This document shows positions 63,495-64,000 of a DNA stretch of 64,000 nt, one piece after another. The stretch's first letter is position 1. Every line of letters begins with the position of its first letter. The stretch spans positions 248,001 to 312,000 of the forward strand of contig NZ_JACDIT010000005.1 of NCBI RefSeq assembly GCF_013839445.1, given 5' to 3'. This DNA comes from Chthonobacter albigriseus. GTDB taxonomy: Bacteria > Pseudomonadota > Alphaproteobacteria > Rhizobiales > Pleomorphomonadaceae. Position numbers and translations under genes: made by a program. The notes beneath the pieces are model-generated. The model worked only from the letters and a program-made list of their open reading frames with translations. It searched no databases and was not told where the DNA came from.

Positions 63495-64000
63495 TTACTG
63501 TTCGGTTTGGATATCGTCTTCTCCTTCAAGATCTTTGTGTAACGTCGCGAGCATTTTACTGTATTTTTTCAGCTCGGCTGATCTCGGCTGAATCCAAATT
63601 GCGTAGCTTAAGCTCCCTGCCAAATGAGCAATTGTGTTTTTTCGCGTCTCGTTTATATATCGGATGTGATCCTCAATGCCATACTTTTCGATATAGTATA
63701 ATTCCTGTCTAATTCTGCGCCGTCTTTCCTTAGATACATTCATTTTCTTATTGACGACGATGCCGGTAATTTGTTGGCGTCCGCTTTGTCGCATCACCCT
63801 GGTTTTTGTTTCGTTTAGCTCAAAACCATGGTCGCGCATACATGAACGGATCTCACGTATCAGGAACTTAGGATATTCGTTAGCCGAGAATGCTATGTCG
63901 TCGGCATAGCGCGTATAACTAAGTTTGCGGTCATGGGCGATAGTAGATAGTACTTCATCTAAGCTACGACAAACCAGATTCGAAATAGCGGGACTAGTTG
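63495..64000 (-). CDS. Retron-type reverse transcriptase, C-terminal part (runs off edge)
   Basis: From base 63998 the minus strand stays open for 167 codons to TAA 63497-63495; the gene enters from the right edge. It reads TSPAISNLVCRSLDEVLS (RT motif with TSPxxSN), KLSYTRYADDIAFSA with the catalytic YADD, MRDHGFELNETKTRVM, QITGIVVNKKMNVSKERRRRIRQEL (position of the retron VTG motif) and HLAGSLSYAIWIQ in the thumb region. All point to retron-type RTs. G+C is about 40-43% in two counted lines, against 68% in uvrB. The 5' part, the msr/msd RNA and any effector are outside the window, so the class cannot be fixed. Confidence 0.85.
   Translation of the reverse strand, partial: TSPAISNLVCRSLDEVLSTIAHDRKLSYTRYADDIAFSANEYPKFLIREIRSCMRDHGFELNETKTRVMRQSGRQQITGIVVNKKMNVSKERRRRIRQELYYIEKYGIEDHIRYINETRKNTIAHLAGSLSYAIWIQPRSAELKKYSKMLATLHKDLEGEDDIQTEQ

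Overview
The window is 64 kb of GC-rich chromosome (about 68% G+C in a hand-counted uvrB line) with dense genes, short spacers and many 4-base start/stop overlaps. The content points to an alphaproteobacterium, most likely of the Hyphomicrobiales (Rhizobiales). CtrA, a PetP/PetR-type MarR plus OmpR pair, an Omp25/31-type barrel, a DUF2336 protein, a YbjN protein and the neighbourhood rplY-pth-ychF are all typical of that group. The taxon is inferred from gene content only.

Layout. 0-2.1 kb: end of a chemotaxis operon (probable cheY tail, cheB, cheR). 2.2-9.9 kb: a secreted beta-rich protein, a nitroreductase/flavin reductase pair, a degenerate CitE-like protein, a lytic transglycosylase without signal peptide, a DUF2336 protein, an Hpt protein, nadK and cutA. 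10-12.9 kb: ctrA divergent from fliI-fliJ across a 443-bp control region. 13-20.6 kb: housekeeping genes (ychF, pth, rplY, a YbjN protein, ubiK, lgt, an NDUFAF7-type methyltransferase, prs). 20.7-25.8 kb: a lipoprotein, a creatinase-fold protein, pgeF, proC, a TetR regulator and csaA. 25.8-34.7 kb: a LysR regulator beside a DUF1127 protein, the petP-petR-kinase operon divergent from ilvE, a cupin, a methyltransferase, moaE-moaD-pgsA and a porin-like protein. 34.7-41.8 kb: a HigB/HigA-like toxin-antitoxin pair, uvrC, a MacAB-like efflux operon and a pteridine-reductase-like SDR. 42-49.7 kb: an outer membrane barrel, a YaiI protein, a chemoreceptor fused to a PilZ domain, a GST, an overlapping set of secreted proteins including RNase T2, and rlmJ. 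49.8-58.2 kb: an envelope glycosylation region with two GT2 enzymes, three GT-C-like membrane proteins (two of them tandem paralogues), a VTT membrane protein and an SH3 protein. 58.3-63.5 kb: a membrane protein fused to a spermidine-synthase-like domain, then uvrB.

The most unusual object is at the right edge. Two bases after the uvrB stop the composition drops to about 40-43% G+C, and the minus strand carries the C-terminal 167 codons of a reverse transcriptase. It has a TSPAISN block, a YTRYADDI active-site block and a downstream ITG..VN motif. This is the signature of retron-type reverse transcriptases. The rest of the protein, any msr/msd RNA and any effector lie beyond base 64000.

Other notable signals are eight GANTC (CcrM) sites and a 42-bp nested dyad between ctrA and fliI, two hairpins that bury the ribosome binding site (chemoreceptor and spermidine-synthase-like gene), and terminator-like hairpins in the leaders of rplY and nadK. 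No CRISPR array, rRNA, tRNA or insertion sequence was recognised.
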